A stretch of DNA of 64,000 nt from Ochromonas danica. Lineage: Eukaryota; Sar; Chrysophyceae; Chromulinales; Chromulinaceae. The stretch's first letter is position 1. Each line of letters starts with the position of its first letter. Shown here one piece after another: positions 22,709 to 33,875 of this stretch. The notes under the pieces are model-generated. The model searched no databases and was not told the DNA's origin. It saw only the letters and a list, made by a program, of their open reading frames with translations. A program made the position numbers and the translations under genes. The DNA is taken from NCBI GenBank assembly GCA_015146655.1, contig VKHL01000061.1:62001-126000 (forward strand). The letters are read 5' to 3'.

Positions 22709-25420
22709 TTAGAGTCCTCTTCGATGCGATGCCTTCCATTGAAAGATACACGCTGCAATCACGCGAATCCCCACGCCAATTGCCATGAGCGCGCCAACAG
22801 ATCGACCCAGGCCCTCATCGATGACGTAGCCGTAGTGATCTGCTCCTTCCTGCAGGTCGATATCCACGTGACCTCCGTCAATGATGTACCGCGTCCACGT
22901 GTAGTAGGTGGCCTCAGCCGTCCAAGTGGCGAAGGAGATGTACCACGGCCAGTCGATCACAGGGTAGCGATTGACTTGCACCAAAGTGGGCTGCACTCCA
23001 GCGAACACACAGAATGCGATGGTAACGATGATGGCCAGCACACTCGCCGAGTTCTTCGAGACCAAAGACGAGGTGAAATAGCCAATGGCACTAGAAGCGA
23101 AAGCAGTGGCGAGAATCGTCGCCATCCAGTTGTAGTAGACACCAACGTGACCGAACAAACACCTGCACCACATCACCATCATCATCATCATTCGAGGCTA
23201 GCTATGAGGTGTGGAGCAGTCGATGACTTACCAGATGCCTAAGAAGGTGAACGCGTTAAGCACCACGAAGAACAAGTCGGCCGTGATGCGACCGAAGGTC
23301 AACGCCCACAAAGACATGCCAGCATTGTGTTCGCGTCGAGCAATGGCCTCGAATCCCGCGAAGACTGGCACACTTGCCAGACTGGAAGAGACGCCAAGAG
23401 TGCTGGAGATGAAGAAGAGCAGCTGCTCGAAGCCCAGCGAGGACATGTTGTTCTTGTGGTACTTGCTCAGAGGACCTGGCAAGTAAGGTTGCAAGGCATC
23501 GGGCAGATTCGGTGCGACGGCGCTCAAGTACGTATCAGTCATGAGAATGGAGAAGCCGCTGGACAAGGCGCAGGCCATCACCAGGTTGATCAACATGTAT
23601 ATGCAAATAGCTGGCAAGTTGCGAATGCGCACTACGAAAAGACGGCGAGCATTAAGCAAACACTGGGCAAGCAAACGATCGAAGCGCTCACGAAGTGCTG
23701 GCCGATAGACTAACTCTTTAGTCTTGAACGTTTGCAACAAGTTGTTGTAATCCCCCCAATGGTCTCCCTCGTCATCATAGTTGGTGTGGTGATAGGCAGC
23801 GTGTTGCTCTGCGGTCATCTTCTCCCAGTAATAGTGCAGCTGACTAGCCGGGTAGACCTTCACCTTCTTGGAGGAAGGCGTGCAGACGACGGCATTGTTC
23901 AGCACGTCTAGACAGAAGTCAGCGTCAGAAGTGTCTGGTCCAATCGAATAGCCCAGCGACTGCAAATAGTCTACCGCACCCGATGAAGCGCCTTCATAGA
24001 CCACACCGCCTAGCAGACTCATGAGGATGAGGTTGTCAATGCGCTCGAAGATCTCCTTGCGCGGCTGCTGCAGCACGAGGCAGATGGTTATGCCAGACTT
24101 GCAGATGTCTTCCAAGGTGAGCATGAGGTCGAAGGCGACGGAGGCGTCCAGTCCAGCCGTGGGCTCGTCCAGGAAGAGCATGCCAGGCCTGGAGAGCGCC
24201 ACCAGCTCGCAGCCGATGTTGACTCTCTTCAACTGCCCGCCGGAGATGTTGGCCGCCTGGTTCTCTCCTCCTCCGATGATCGACTCCGCTATGAAGGCGA
24301 TCCCCAGCTGGGATAGCACGTGGTCAGCCTCCTTGCAAGCCTCAGCATAGCTGCGCAGCGTGCGGCCGCGGAAGAGCGCGTTGAAGATGAGCAGCTCGCG
24401 CACTGTGAGCTGGCGGTCGAAGACGTCCTCCTGCGGCACGAAGCCGATGTAATTGTTCAGAGCGCTGGCCTCCAATCGCCAGGCAGTTTGTTTCTTGCGG
24501 TCGATGACCGTCACGGCCATTTCTCCTGCTGCAGCTCCTTCTCCTCCTCGCTTCAACAGATTGAGAAGAGTCGACTTGCCACTACAAGGTTATCAGACAC
24601 AGTCAGCCAGGGCACCTCGAGGAGTAGGAGGAGGAGGAGGAGGAGCTCTTACCAGGCTGTGGGTCCCAAGATGCCTGAGATCTTCCCTCCAGGCAGAGTG
24701 CCGCTGACTGAAGAGAAGACTGGAGGAAGAGACAGACCACGGAATGTCACCTCCACTACCCCGCTCACCTCCTCCTCCTCCTCCTCCTCCTTCACCTTCA
24801 CCATCTCGCTACCCGCGCTCTCTTGGTCATAGCCACGGTTAGAAGATGATGAGGAAGAGGAGGAAGAGGAGGAGGACTTCAAGCTGGAGTCTGCAGTGCG
24901 AGCCAAGCGGTCCCTGCGCCTCTGCCTGTGCCTCAAGAAGCAGGAGAGAGAGAAGGTGATCAAGACGAGGATGCCCAAGATCAACGTGTTGATGAAGTTG
25001 ATTTGGAAGGCGGCCATGCCGTCCTCGCTGACTGAGAGCGGGTCGCAGTCGTGCGGCTGTGCGGTCCTCTCAGAGCACCAGTTGCCCGAGGGACAAGGCT
25101 GAGCTGCCGGTTAGCAGGGACATGCAGGGAACTAGCAGAGGTGAGAGGCTTACCAAGATGGAGGAGTGGTCGGGGCAGTAGAAGCCTGCGAAGCACATGC
25201 TCTGCACTACGCGGCCGGGGGGCACGAAGTCTTCCTTGTTGCTCTGCGTCACGTCGTCTCCGGAGTTGATCGACAGCAGCATGGCGTATCGGTAGTCTAG
25301 CTCGTCCAGGTGGGAGCTGTTCGCATAGCTTCCACAGAAGAATCCGTCAGGGCAGGGCTGGATGTAGGAGGGGCAGGAGTTGAGCAAAGCGCAATCGAAT
25401 CCCAGCGGACAGAGAATCAT
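22709..25420 (-). CDS. ABCG-type half transporter with Cys-rich N-terminal ectodomain
   Basis: Four exons (25420-25154, 25098-24653, 24581-23232, 23162-22709) give 838 residues. The Cys-rich N-terminal region (CPSYIQPCPDGFFCGSY, CFAGFYCPD, PCPSGNWC) and a first TM at about residues 117-140 match the plant ABCG24/28-like class. A poly-Ser and poly-Glu linker follows. The nucleotide-binding domain has Walker A GPTACGKSTLLN formed across intron 2, signature ISGGQLKRVNIG and Walker B MLFLDEPTAGLD. Six TM helices follow. Transport substrate unknown. The first Met is directly before the Cys-rich part with no signal peptide, so an upstream exon may be missing. It is divergent from NKAP (248 bp between starts). 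Confidence 0.92.
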
Positions 25421-25668
25421 TCTGAGTCAGTCAGTCGTCTAGTCTAGAGGAATAAGAATGTGTCTGTCTTGACAAAGCATGGCAAGCAGTAGTAGCAGTA
25501 GCAGCACTGCCGAGCTTTCTCCACGTCGCCAAAGGCTCTCAATCGCTAAAACGTAAAACACCTCGTCTCCAACTCCACGGAGCACAAAAGCGCGTTTGTC
25601 TAAAACGCGTTTTCCTCTCGGTGGATTCCATGGAATGGGGAAGCTTCGTGCTTTTATTCCTTTCCACC

Positions 25669-26775
25669 ATGGCGTCCTACAACAAGGGTGTTGACATCTA
25701 CGGACCAGGAGGGCCTGACTATGCCTATCCGTCTCGAGGGAGAGACTACGCGCCTCGAGGGGATCGCCAGCCACCACGCAGTGACGAGCACTACGAGCGA
25801 CGCCTGCAGCAGCGCCTGCAATACAGACACACTGCGCGGGTCTGGGCGAGGTCTCCCTCTCCACCCGCCGCCAGGAAGACAGTTGACAAGGTTGCTCCTG
25901 TTGTTTCCAAGAAGAAGAAGCAGGAGGAGGAGGAGAAGAGGGAGAAAGTTCCTAATGAGGGAAGGCGGCGTCGCTCTCCCAGCACCTCCTCCTCCTCCTC
26001 TTCATCATCTTCCTCCTCGTCATCGTCATCGTCTTCATCCTCTTCGTCAGATAGAAAGCGCAAGCGAAGCAGCAGGAGGAAGAGAAGGGACTCCACCTCC
26101 TCCTCCTCCTCTTCGGACAGTGAAGAGGAGCGCAAGCGCCGCAAGAAGAAGAGCAGCAAGAAGGAGAAATCTAAGACCACCCCCAGCCTCCCAGCATCTC
26201 CTCTCTCTCCTGAGAGGGGTGAGGCCCCAGCAGTGCCGGAGGTCTCCCTGTACGACCTCCACGAGATGCGCTCCTTCCAGGCTGACGTCCAGGGCGGCCG
26301 TGCTGCCGCCCTTCATGCAGGCATGGGGGATCAGCTAGGAGATGATGACGATGACGATGAAGACGAGCTGGGCCCGCAGCCCGTGGCATTCAAAGGCGAG
26401 ACAGAGGGGCAGAAGGTTTCTTATGGCGGGGCGCTCTTGCCTGGAGAAGGCGCGGCCATCGCGCAGTACGTCCAGCAGAACATGCGCATCCCTCGCCGTG
26501 GTGAGATTGGCTGGAAAGCTGACGAAATCGAGTCTCTGGAGCATCAAGGCTATGTCATGTCGGGGTCGCGACACCAGCGCATGAATGCTATTCGTCTGCG
26601 CAAAGAGAACCAAGTCTACTCGGCTGAGGAGAAGAGAGCGCTGGCGATGATCAGCTTGGAGGAGAGAGCGCAGAAAGAGAGCGCCGTCGTGGGCGAGTTC
26701 CGCCAAATGCTCACCAAGCGACTGAGCCAGGCTGGACAAGATGTCTCTGGAGAACCAGACTTCGCCTCCAACTAG
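25669..26775 (+). CDS. NKAP: NKAP family nuclear protein
   Basis: Intronless, 368 residues from ATG 25669 in a CCACCATGG context; a longer in-frame ATG at 25630 has a weaker context. The N-terminal half is RS/poly-Ser/poly-Lys-rich (a Ser run near residues 105-125, then KRKRSSRRKRRDS), and an acidic Asp run lies near 225. The C-terminal conserved NKAP/SynMuv domain has GQKVSYGGALLPGEGAAIAQ, QNMRIPRRGEIGWKADEIES and RKENQVYSAEEKRALAMI. NKAP binds spliceosome and RNA and acts in transcription repression and splicing in metazoans. The poly-Ser and poly-Glu tracts come from TCC/GAG-type repeats. Confidence 0.94.
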   Translation: MASYNKGVDIYGPGGPDYAYPSRGRDYAPRGDRQPPRSDEHYERRLQQRLQYRHTARVWARSPSPPAARKTVDKVAPVVSKKKKQEEEEKREKVPNEGRRRRSPSTSSSSSSSSSSSSSSSSSSSSSDRKRKRSSRRKRRDSTSSSSSSDSEEERKRRKKKSSKKEKSKTTPSLPASPLSPERGEAPAVPEVSLYDLHEMRSFQADVQGGRAAALHAGMGDQLGDDDDDDEDELGPQPVAFKGETEGQKVSYGGALLPGEGAAIAQYVQQNMRIPRRGEIGWKADEIESLEHQGYVMSGSRHQRMNAIRLRKENQVYSAEEKRALAMISLEERAQKESAVVGEFRQMLTKRLSQAGQDVSGEPDFASN

Positions 26776-27123
26776 CTCTTCTCTGCTAGACTAGATAGTC
26801 CTTACGTTCTCTCTCATAGTTCATATGATATGCTGCAGTACTTCTCCTTCGACTCCGAGCAGAGTCTCGATAAGTGTTCGTGTTGTCTAAATTGCCTCCT
26901 TTACTGAGTGCAGGTGTGGAGAGATTTAAGGGAGACAAAGAATAGTTAGGACATTACAGACAGCCCTCCCTCTCCAGCCTCCTCCCTTTCTTCTCAAGAT
27001 CTCTGTGATAATAGAACAGTCAGCTAGACAGAGAGCGGGAGGGAAGCACACTAGCGGTGGAGAAGGAGCAGGAGGGGGGACATGAAGACGAGGCTGTCAG
27101 AAGAGTTGGAAAGAGGAGTGAGT
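26776..27123. other. Intergenic 3' flanks of NKAP and V-ATPase G
   Basis: The two genes are convergent. Nothing else seen. Confidence 0.5.
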
Positions 27124-27450
27124 CTACGCCTTATAGGTGGGAGGCTTGACGTCGATGTTTATCACCCAGTCTATCAACATCTTCTCTACCGACTCCTTGC
27201 GAGTGGAAAACTCGCGGCTCATCTGCTGGATGTCACCGCTGGTCGAAACATTAAGCTCATTGCTCGAGGCATCTGCCTTGTTGTTCACTTTGCCTAAGGC
27301 ATCCTGATAGGAAGCCTCCATTTCTGCGCGATAGGCGGCCACGGTCTTCTCGGCGTCTAACTTCGCTTCTTTCATCCGATCCGTTCGCAATTTGCGAGCA
27401 TCCTGGACAAGTTGGTTTGCCTTGCGTTCTGCTTCCTTCAACTGGTTCAT
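27124..27450 (-). CDS. V-type proton ATPase subunit G
   Basis: 108 residues from ATG 27450, the usual size (about 110-118). The N-terminal coiled-coil start MNQLKEAERKANQLVQDARK and the following Lys/Glu-rich heptads, then SREFSTRKESVEKMLIDWV near the C-terminus, match subunit G, part of the peripheral stalk (with E) that links V1 to V0. Most family members have 5-10 residues before this point; a short upstream exon is possible because CCCGTAG, an acceptor-like site, lies just before the ATG. Confidence 0.85.
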   Translation of the reverse strand: MNQLKEAERKANQLVQDARKLRTDRMKEAKLDAEKTVAAYRAEMEASYQDALGKVNNKADASSNELNVSTSGDIQQMSREFSTRKESVEKMLIDWVINIDVKPPTYKA

Positions 27451-27917
27451 ACTCTACGGGGATGAGGGTAGGGGATGGAGTCTTTCTTTGGGGCAATGGA
27501 CGGGTCACAGTCGGCGAGGTGGGCGGGTCAGTCAACAATGAGGATCTCATGAAGTTAACTTCACAGCCCAGCACAGCAGGGGCATACAGCACGACCACGC
27601 ACGCAGAAAAAGCGCACTTTTGAAGCGAAACCTGTTTCTTGTCAACACCATAAGACCGGAAGATGTGACAGAAGTCCAAAAATCAGATTAGCGTGTGGTT
27701 ATGATCCATGTTATCATCATCATGCGTGATAACACCTTCTATTACCACCTAATGCATTGGTACATGCTCTATTGACAAATACCTCATGAGCTGAGTTGTC
27801 CCATGTCTCCTATCTCACACCTAATGACTATCATAAAGAAAACTTTGATTTGCTAATATTCGTCGGAGAGACAAAACGCCTCGATTCTGCACGTCAATAC
27901 CGCCCTTGGCTTAGAGC
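27451..27917. other. Intergenic DNA between V-ATPase G and the PTEN-like gene
   Basis: Contains an 8-bp perfect hairpin stem (TGTTATCA/TGATAACA) around 27708-27733. No gene supported. Confidence 0.4.
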
Positions 27918-29290
27918 CTAGGCCCGCGAAGGGTCCGCTCTGGGCTCGGCTGGCGAGGCTGCGGTGACTTCCTCGGTGTGCACGCGGTCATACCCCCCTG
28001 AAGCACCCAGTGTGACATTCTTCAGCTCCAGGCCACCTTCCTCCTCTTTGGAGACGAGCGCATAGCCTTTGCTAGGCGGTGAGGACAGTGAATCTCTGGG
28101 CGCAGGCAGGGCATCTGGCTGGTTGAGCGGGGCGAAGTGGAGGCGCAGCACGACATTCTCTCCCAGCTTTGGCTTGACCTTCTTCTTGATGTCCAGCTGG
28201 TCTACGGGGAAGTCACAATAGTCTTGGTTCCTGTTATCACATACTACAAGTTATACACCATCGTCACAACAAGGAAAGAGTGCAGCGGGCAGGCCAACCT
28301 CAGCATGAAGAAAGTGTTGTGCTGCAGTTCAACCAATCGCATCGCACTGGCCAGGAATGACGACTTGAAGTAGACGAAGACCTTGAAGTTGGCCTGCAAG
28401 AGGGCATCAGCTTCCACAGCAATGGCTTCACCTGGCTGTAGCTTCTTCCAGCCGCTGTCGTGCAGTTTGTCAGGTCCGAAGTTGCTGATCTTGGAGGTGA
28501 CGATGCGGTAGGAATAGACCAGACCATCAGGCACGTGCAGCAGCTCGATGGCGGAGATGCGGTAGGTGGGCTGTTCGGGGATCTTGAACTTCCTCGCCTC
28601 TTCTGCGCTGATGTCACCAATGTTGCCAGTGACTCCCCAGCATCGCCTCCACAGAGCCTCGTAGAAAATGACGAACTTGCGCTGCGAAGTGACAGTGAGT
28701 CCTCGCCTGTTGGTCACTCGCTCGCGGTCGTAGAGGTCCATGGCCTCAATAGCCGATTGGGCCACGCCAGTGCGAACGAGCAGCACGCAGCACATGAGAC
28801 CCGCACGACCCTTGCCTGCCTTGCAGTGCATGTTGACCACGTGGTCCTTGGTCTCGTCCAGCCACTCCTTTGCGCTGTTGGCGAAGTCCACCATCGTCTG
28901 GAGGGGAGGAGTGTTGTGGTCCTTGAAAGGGTACCTCTCTACTCTGCCATAGAAGGTGTCTGGGTCATATCCTCGGCCATACTCGCAGCAGAAGTTGTAG
29001 ACCTTGTAGTTGTTCTCGTGGTACTTGTCCATGAAGCGGCGCACCTCATAGCGAGGGTTGCGATAAATGTGCTCTAGTCCATGAGCAGGGAAGCCATGGA
29101 CGATGATGTTAGGAGTGATGTAGGCGAGGTCCAGGTCAAAGCCTTCCTCCATGAAGCGCTTTTTCTTCCCAGAGACGGCCTGGCGGCAGGGGTGGAAGAG
29201 TGGGTTGCAGGGAACTGTGCACTGCCAGCACCACACCTTGTGAAGCTTCGAGCTCAAAGGCCCATCATTGATGTCTTCGTGACGAATCAT
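27918..29290 (-). CDS. PTEN-like phosphoinositide 3-phosphatase
   Basis: Two exons (29290-28299, 28230-27918) give 434 residues; human PTEN has 403. The dual-specificity phosphatase domain starts KKKRFMEEGFDLDLAYITPN and has the WPD-loop region (YPFKDHNTPPL) and the P-loop HCKAGKGRAG. The last variable position is Ala where animal PTEN has Thr. A C2-like domain follows (YRISAIELLHVPDG to LGENVVLRLHF). The acidic tail (EEEGGLELKNV and onward) may be regulatory. PTEN removes the 3-phosphate of PtdIns(3,4,5)P3. The N-terminal 40 residues lack the basic PIP2-binding motif at the very start and contain CWQC and CNPLFHPC instead. ATG 29290 is used because the upstream frame is closed. Confidence 0.92.
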
Positions 29291-29559
29291 GACGAGAGAG
29301 ACGCTCTGACCCAAGGCCAAGGCCGTTGCTGCTCAGCCATTGTCATCAGCGAGTGTAAAACTCGATATTTTCATAACTCGACTTCATTAATTTGTGTACT
29401 AATTGAGTAAATACGTAAAGAGGGGCTCTCTGCTGACCAAGAACCACAACAAAGAAAGCAAAGGCTGGTCTACTCTCTGGACTCCCTCTGTCATACTGCA
29501 AAACCATTCAGCTGTGCTTAACCGTTAGTTAGTATTAACTCTAGTGCTATTAGAAGGAG
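29291..29559. promoter_or_regulatory. Divergent promoter region, PTEN-like and DRG1
   Basis: 269 bp separate the two start codons. No element identified. Confidence 0.35.
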
Positions 29560-30867
29560 ATGTCGAGTGGAGAGGACAAGGTGCGTTTGAAAATCAAAGA
29601 GATCGAAACAGAGTATGCACGCACTCAGAAAAACAAAGCAACAGAAGCCCATCTGGGTATTCTCAAGGCCAAGCTGAGCAAGCTTCGCAGAGAGTTGTTG
29701 GAGTTTGCTGCGGCAGGGAAGAAAGGAGGAGGTGCTGGGGAGAGAGGCTTCGAGGTCAGCAAGTGCGGTGACACGCGAGTGGGTCTCATTGGCTTCCCTA
29801 GTGTGGGGAAGTCCACGCTGCTCACCAAGCTCACCGGCACCTTCTCTCTGGCAGCTGGCTACGAGTTCACCACTCTGACTGCTATTCCCGGCACCATGCA
29901 CTACCGCGGCGCCAAGATCCAAGTGCTCGATCTGCCGGGTATTATTGAAGGAGCCAAGGATGGAAAGGGTCGAGGTCGACAAGTCCTGGCAGCCGCCTTG
30001 ACATGTAACGTCATTCTTATCGTGCTAGATGCGGCCAAGCCCATGACCCACAAGCTTATCATCGAGAAGGAGTTGTACGGCTTTGGCATTCGTCTCAATC
30101 AATCTCCCCCTGACATCATCTTCAAGTAAGAAGCACGCAATGCACTCGCTTATCATGTTGACTCACTCTCCTTCTGTGAATAGGCGCAAAGATCGTGGCC
30201 CCATCAACTTCCAAGCCATGGTTCCTCAGAGCGTCCTCACTCCCGAGCTGGTCTACTCCATCTGCAGAGAATACCGCATCATGTCTGCGGACATCTTCTG
30301 TCGTTGTGATGCCACTATCGACCAGCTGATCGATGTCATCGAAGGCAACCGCCACTATATTCCTTGTATTTATGTTCTGAACAAGATTGACCAGCTCACT
30401 ATCGAAGAGCTGGACATCATTGACCAGATGCCTCACCATGTGCCCATCTCTGCAGCGTAAGAGTTTATCTGCTTAACTTCTTTGGTCTTGTTTGATGGTC
30501 GATCCTGTGTCATGGCAGGCATGAATGGAACTTGGAAGAGCTTTTGGAGAATGTCTGGGAGTACTGCAAGATGATCCGTATCTACACAAAGGTTCGTTTG
30601 TTTTAGCTATCTGGCGCCATGTGCTAATCTGATGAATGCTTCCTTTTACAGCCCAAGGGTCAAATTCCAGACTACAATTCTCCTGTTGTCCTGCACGATA
30701 GCTCTCCTTCTATCGAGGACTTCTGTAATAAGCTGCACAAGCAAATGATCACTCAATTCAAGCATGCATGGGTGTGGGGCTCTTCCGTTAGGCATCAACC
30801 ACAGAAGTGTGGCAAAGACCACATCCTCTGCGACGAAGATGTCGTACAGATTGTGAAGAAGATTTAA
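29560..30867 (+). CDS. DRG1: Developmentally regulated GTP-binding protein 1
   Basis: Four exons (29560-30125, 30184-30456, 30519-30591, 30652-30867) give 375 residues; human DRG1 has 367. The N-terminal helix-turn-helix ([20 protein letters not shown]) precedes the Obg-type GTPase domain: G1 [10 protein letters not shown]2/switch YEFTTLT, G3 [19 protein letters not shown]4 NKID. The S5D2L and TGS regions follow ([33 protein letters not shown]). DRG1 pairs with DFRP1 and binds translating ribosomes. The ending GKDH…[10 protein letters not shown] is DRG1 rather than DRG2. Confidence 0.95.
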
Positions 30868-30970
30868 TTAGAAGAAGGTTGTTTGAATGAATTGTAAGCT
30901 TTGAAATGAAATGTTATTATTCCTATAAACAATGTCTGTCGGTCTGTCTGAGTGGACCACTGTGCTATTA

Positions 30971-31864
30971 CTATATGTCCACGATTACGAAGAGATCCAC
31001 ACGGTCAGGCTTTTCGTGAATTTGCATGGCTGAATAGGTGATAGCCTTGATTTCCGTACCACTGCTGTGCTTGGAGAGGTCGAAAATATCCCCTTGCCTG
31101 TCAAACAAGAAGAACAAGGTCAGAAGATAAGAGATATCATCTGATATAGTATTAACTCACAAAGTAGCGGAGAGAGAGAAACCTTCTCGATCGAATTTGG
31201 TGATCTTGACCTTGACAGCGCAATAGCTGTCGGTGATGAACCTGAAGAGCAGCTCGTTCATATAGTTGTAGAGCAAGGACTCCATGTCATGGCCTGGTCA
31301 ATCAGTCAATTATGAGAAGAAGGATGAAATGAGCTGAAGTGAAGGTATCTTTCAAAACTGAAAACATAGAACTGAAACTGAAACTGAAACTGAAAAGATA
31401 CACTTTCTGACCTGAAACAGTCATCTCTTGAGTCTCTTCGGGGTCTAGAGCTATGAGATTAATGTCAGTCATATAGTTGAGCATGCACTCCGCCATATTC
31501 TCGAATGCTTCGATCATATCCTTGCCCCAAGCATGGCATTGGACATCAGCCGTATGATCGAGATCTAGTAGATCATCACAGTCGCTGAATCAATTCGACT
31601 CTCCCCTGAGAGAGAAAGGTGCTTACATTCATAGAACTCGCCCGCACAGCCATCTTTGGACTGTAACGTCGTGTGTGATCGATTGTGCGACTGCCTCTCA
31701 GCAATGTTCCTGGCGATACTCTCACTGGCCAGCTCAGCTGAGCTCATCGATCCCGCTGGCTCACCTCCATCCAGCCCACCAGAACCAATCGAAGGCTTGT
31801 CGCCTTCAGAAGTCGACTTGATCTTCTTCCGAGGTGGTAATGGCTCCCAGTTCGCGTCCTCCAT
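30971..31864 (-). CDS. Archease (tRNA ligase cofactor)
   Basis: Four exons (31864-31627, 31564-31412, 31293-31161, 31097-30971) give 216 residues. The archease core is unmistakable: YLDHTADVQCHAWGKDMIEA across intron 1, GHDMESLLYNYMNELLFRF, FSLSATL and the C-terminal HSSGTEIKAITYSAMQI ending VIVDI with the metal-binding aspartates. About 80 residues of Ser/Gly-rich, partly basic N-terminal extension (PPRKKIK, possible NLS) precede it. Archease activates the RtcB RNA ligase in tRNA splicing and the unfolded-protein response. Intron 2 contains (AACTGA)n at about 31367-31394. It is divergent from bL19m (142 bp between start codons). Confidence 0.93.
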
Positions 31865-32006
31865 GCTTCACTTGAGAAAGTGAAAGTGAGAGCGCGTTTT
31901 TCATTTCTATCGCGTTTCTGTCCTCAGAGGGCAGCAGCAGATGGACGAGGTTGTCTCTGTTAGACTAGCAGCTGTCTCTCCTCTTGACCTCATTCTATAG
32001 AACAAC

Positions 32007-32694
32007 ATGCTGTCTAACAGTCGACATATTTTCCTTCGGCCTCTTGCGTCCTGCATGACCTCGAAGATGATGTTCTCAGCTTCTGCCAACGCTGCTGAGG
32101 CAGTGGCAAATACTGCAGAGGCGGTGGCAAGTAGCGCTGAGGCTGCGGTCGTCCCTCCTCGCCGCGTCAAGCACCGCATCCCACAAAAGAGGTCACCTAT
32201 CATTTCCTTCCTTTTCTCTGAGGTGAACCCTCTCATCTGAAATGCTGTTATGTTAGAGCGTCGAAGCTTCTCAACGAGCTCCGCATCGAAGAGTTCGAGA
32301 AGCTCAAGAACGGCCGCGAGTATCCTCGAATCAGAGCTGGCGACAGCATCCAGATCGAGAAGTTGCCCTACATGACTGCTAAGGAGACGGAGATTATCAA
32401 GGGAGTGGTCATCGCGAAGACCAATCGCCGCAGCGAGTCTCAGATGATCGTGGCTAACGTCTGTCTCCCTTCACTGCCTTCTCTGCCTGCCACTACTCAC
32501 CCACACCTTCATTACCATGTTAATAGGTGGAGTACGGCACCCCTCTCCAGCGTCGCATTCACCTTTTCGACCCTCTCATCAAGGACGTGAAGATCTTGCA
32601 GCATGCTTTCATCCACAAGGGCTTGAAGCGCGTGCGCAGAAGCAAGATTTACTACCTGCTTGAACGCAACCCTGAATGCTTCACTGTCAAATAA
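32007..32694 (+). CDS. MRPL19: Mitochondrial ribosomal protein bL19m
   Basis: Three exons (32007-32191, 32257-32458, 32527-32694) give 184 residues. An N-terminal Arg/Ser/Ala-rich leader without acidic residues in its first 25 positions (MLSNSRHIFLRPLASC) looks like a mitochondrial presequence. The mature part has the L19 core: YPRIRAGDSIQIEKLPYM, KGVVIAKTNRRSESQMIV, FDPLIKDVKILQ and KRVRRSKIYYLLERNP. The protein sits at the large-small subunit interface. A plastid copy is less likely given the leader, but cannot be excluded. Confidence 0.92.
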
Positions 32695-32959
32695 GCCTCC
32701 CAATCTTGATAGCTTTCTAATGAGAGGAATAGAAGAGAGTAGTGGAGACTGGTTGAGATAAGTGTAATAATAATAATGCGAGCTCATAATAACCGAACCT
32801 CTTGTCCTATTAGTAGTTACTATGCATATCTACAAGAGCAACTCTAACCACTCACAAACAAAACTCAAAACTCTAGCCTTGTAATTGGCAAGAAACAAGT
32901 CTATAGTTGTGGTTACATTCTGCAGTATTTTCAAAGCAAAAGGCAAAAACTATTTTTTA

Positions 32960-33037
32960 TGACAGAAGTGGGGTTCGAACCCACGCCCGAAGACTGGTGC
33001 CTAAAACCAGCGCCTTAGACCACTCGGCCATTCTGCC
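32960..33037 (-). tRNA. tRNA-Leu (anticodon UAG)
   Basis: The minus strand folds as a type II tRNA. Acceptor stem GGCAGAA pairs with TTCTGTC (one G-T pair). The D arm is GCCGAGTGGTCTAAGGC. Anticodon stem CTGGT/ACCAG encloses loop TTTAGGC, anticodon TAG. A short extra arm (TCTTCGGGC) and T arm GTGGG-TTCGAAC-CCCAC follow. No intron; CCA is not encoded. Confidence 0.95.
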
Positions 33038-33122
33038 TATCCGCTCATATCTGGATAGATTAGGTGTTCAATATAATGGGATGATTGCTAATCACAGAGA
33101 GAAAAATGGAAGATGAGATAAG

Positions 33123-33875
33123 ATGAAGCTTTTTGGGATGATGGTTCGTTCAATGGTGTTTTTCAACCCTCGATATCCCTTGCGATGTATGGCAACATTG
33201 TTTGATTCCAGAGGTGATTTCTTCTCTCCACCGGTCCAACGACTGCAAACTATTTTCGACTGTCTGGCAAGCATTCCCAGCACTGTTGCCGCTGCCCACC
33301 ACCCGGAGCAAGAGCCTCACCTCCAAGAAGCTCTGTCCATCATGAACAGCATGGAGTTGGATGACTTGAGTATTAACAAAGAGGCTGTCTTTGGTCTGCC
33401 ATATGCGGTGGCGCTGAACATCGCCAACACGCCCTCCTTCGACATCACCGCTTTCGTCCTCCCCAAGGACTACTGCATGACCTTGCACGATCATCCAAAC
33501 ATGACGGTGTGCACCAAACTTTTGTGTGGTCGTGCGCAGGTGCGAGCATTCTCGGAAGTGAAGCGCAAGGAGGGCGAGATCTCCGCTAGGCTGGCGCTGG
33601 ACTGCGAGAAGACTCATCGCGATCCCGCCTGGCTCCTCTCGTCCTCGAAGGCCAACTTTCACGAGATTCGAGCCTTGGAGGACTGCGTGATGTTCGACCT
33701 ACTTCTGCCTCCTTATGACGAGGAGCGGGGCAGGAGGTGCTCTTTCTACCATGCCCTGCCCGTGGGCAAGGAGGATTATTGCCTGCGACCATTCTCAGGT
33801 GTCGAGACTGATAGTGTTGACCTTCCCTATACAGTACCTTATAGAGGCTTTCGTCCTGAGTGGAAGAAGAAATAA
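33123..33875 (+). CDS. Thiol dioxygenase, ADO / plant cysteine oxidase family
   Basis: Intronless, 250 residues. The cupin core has the metal-binding motif LHDHPNMTVCTKLLCG (about residues 121-136) and a third His in NFHEIRALEDCVMFDLLLPP. The RRCSFYHALP region matches the C-terminal conserved part of the PCO/ADO family. Family members oxidise cysteamine or N-terminal cysteine of proteins with O2 and serve as oxygen sensors in plants and animals. Several possible Met starts lie in the first 23 residues; the basic, aromatic-rich start may be a targeting leader if ATG 33123 is used. Confidence 0.88.
   Translation: MKLFGMMVRSMVFFNPRYPLRCMATLFDSRGDFFSPPVQRLQTIFDCLASIPSTVAAAHHPEQEPHLQEALSIMNSMELDDLSINKEAVFGLPYAVALNIANTPSFDITAFVLPKDYCMTLHDHPNMTVCTKLLCGRAQVRAFSEVKRKEGEISARLALDCEKTHRDPAWLLSSSKANFHEIRALEDCVMFDLLLPPYDEERGRRCSFYHALPVGKEDYCLRPFSGVETDSVDLPYTVPYRGFRPEWKKK

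Noticed and set aside
25621-25668. Upstream starts of the NKAP gene (hydrophobic MEWGSFVLLFLST)
   Set aside because: A nuclear RS protein should not begin with a hydrophobic signal; the Kozak-like ATG at 25669 is better.
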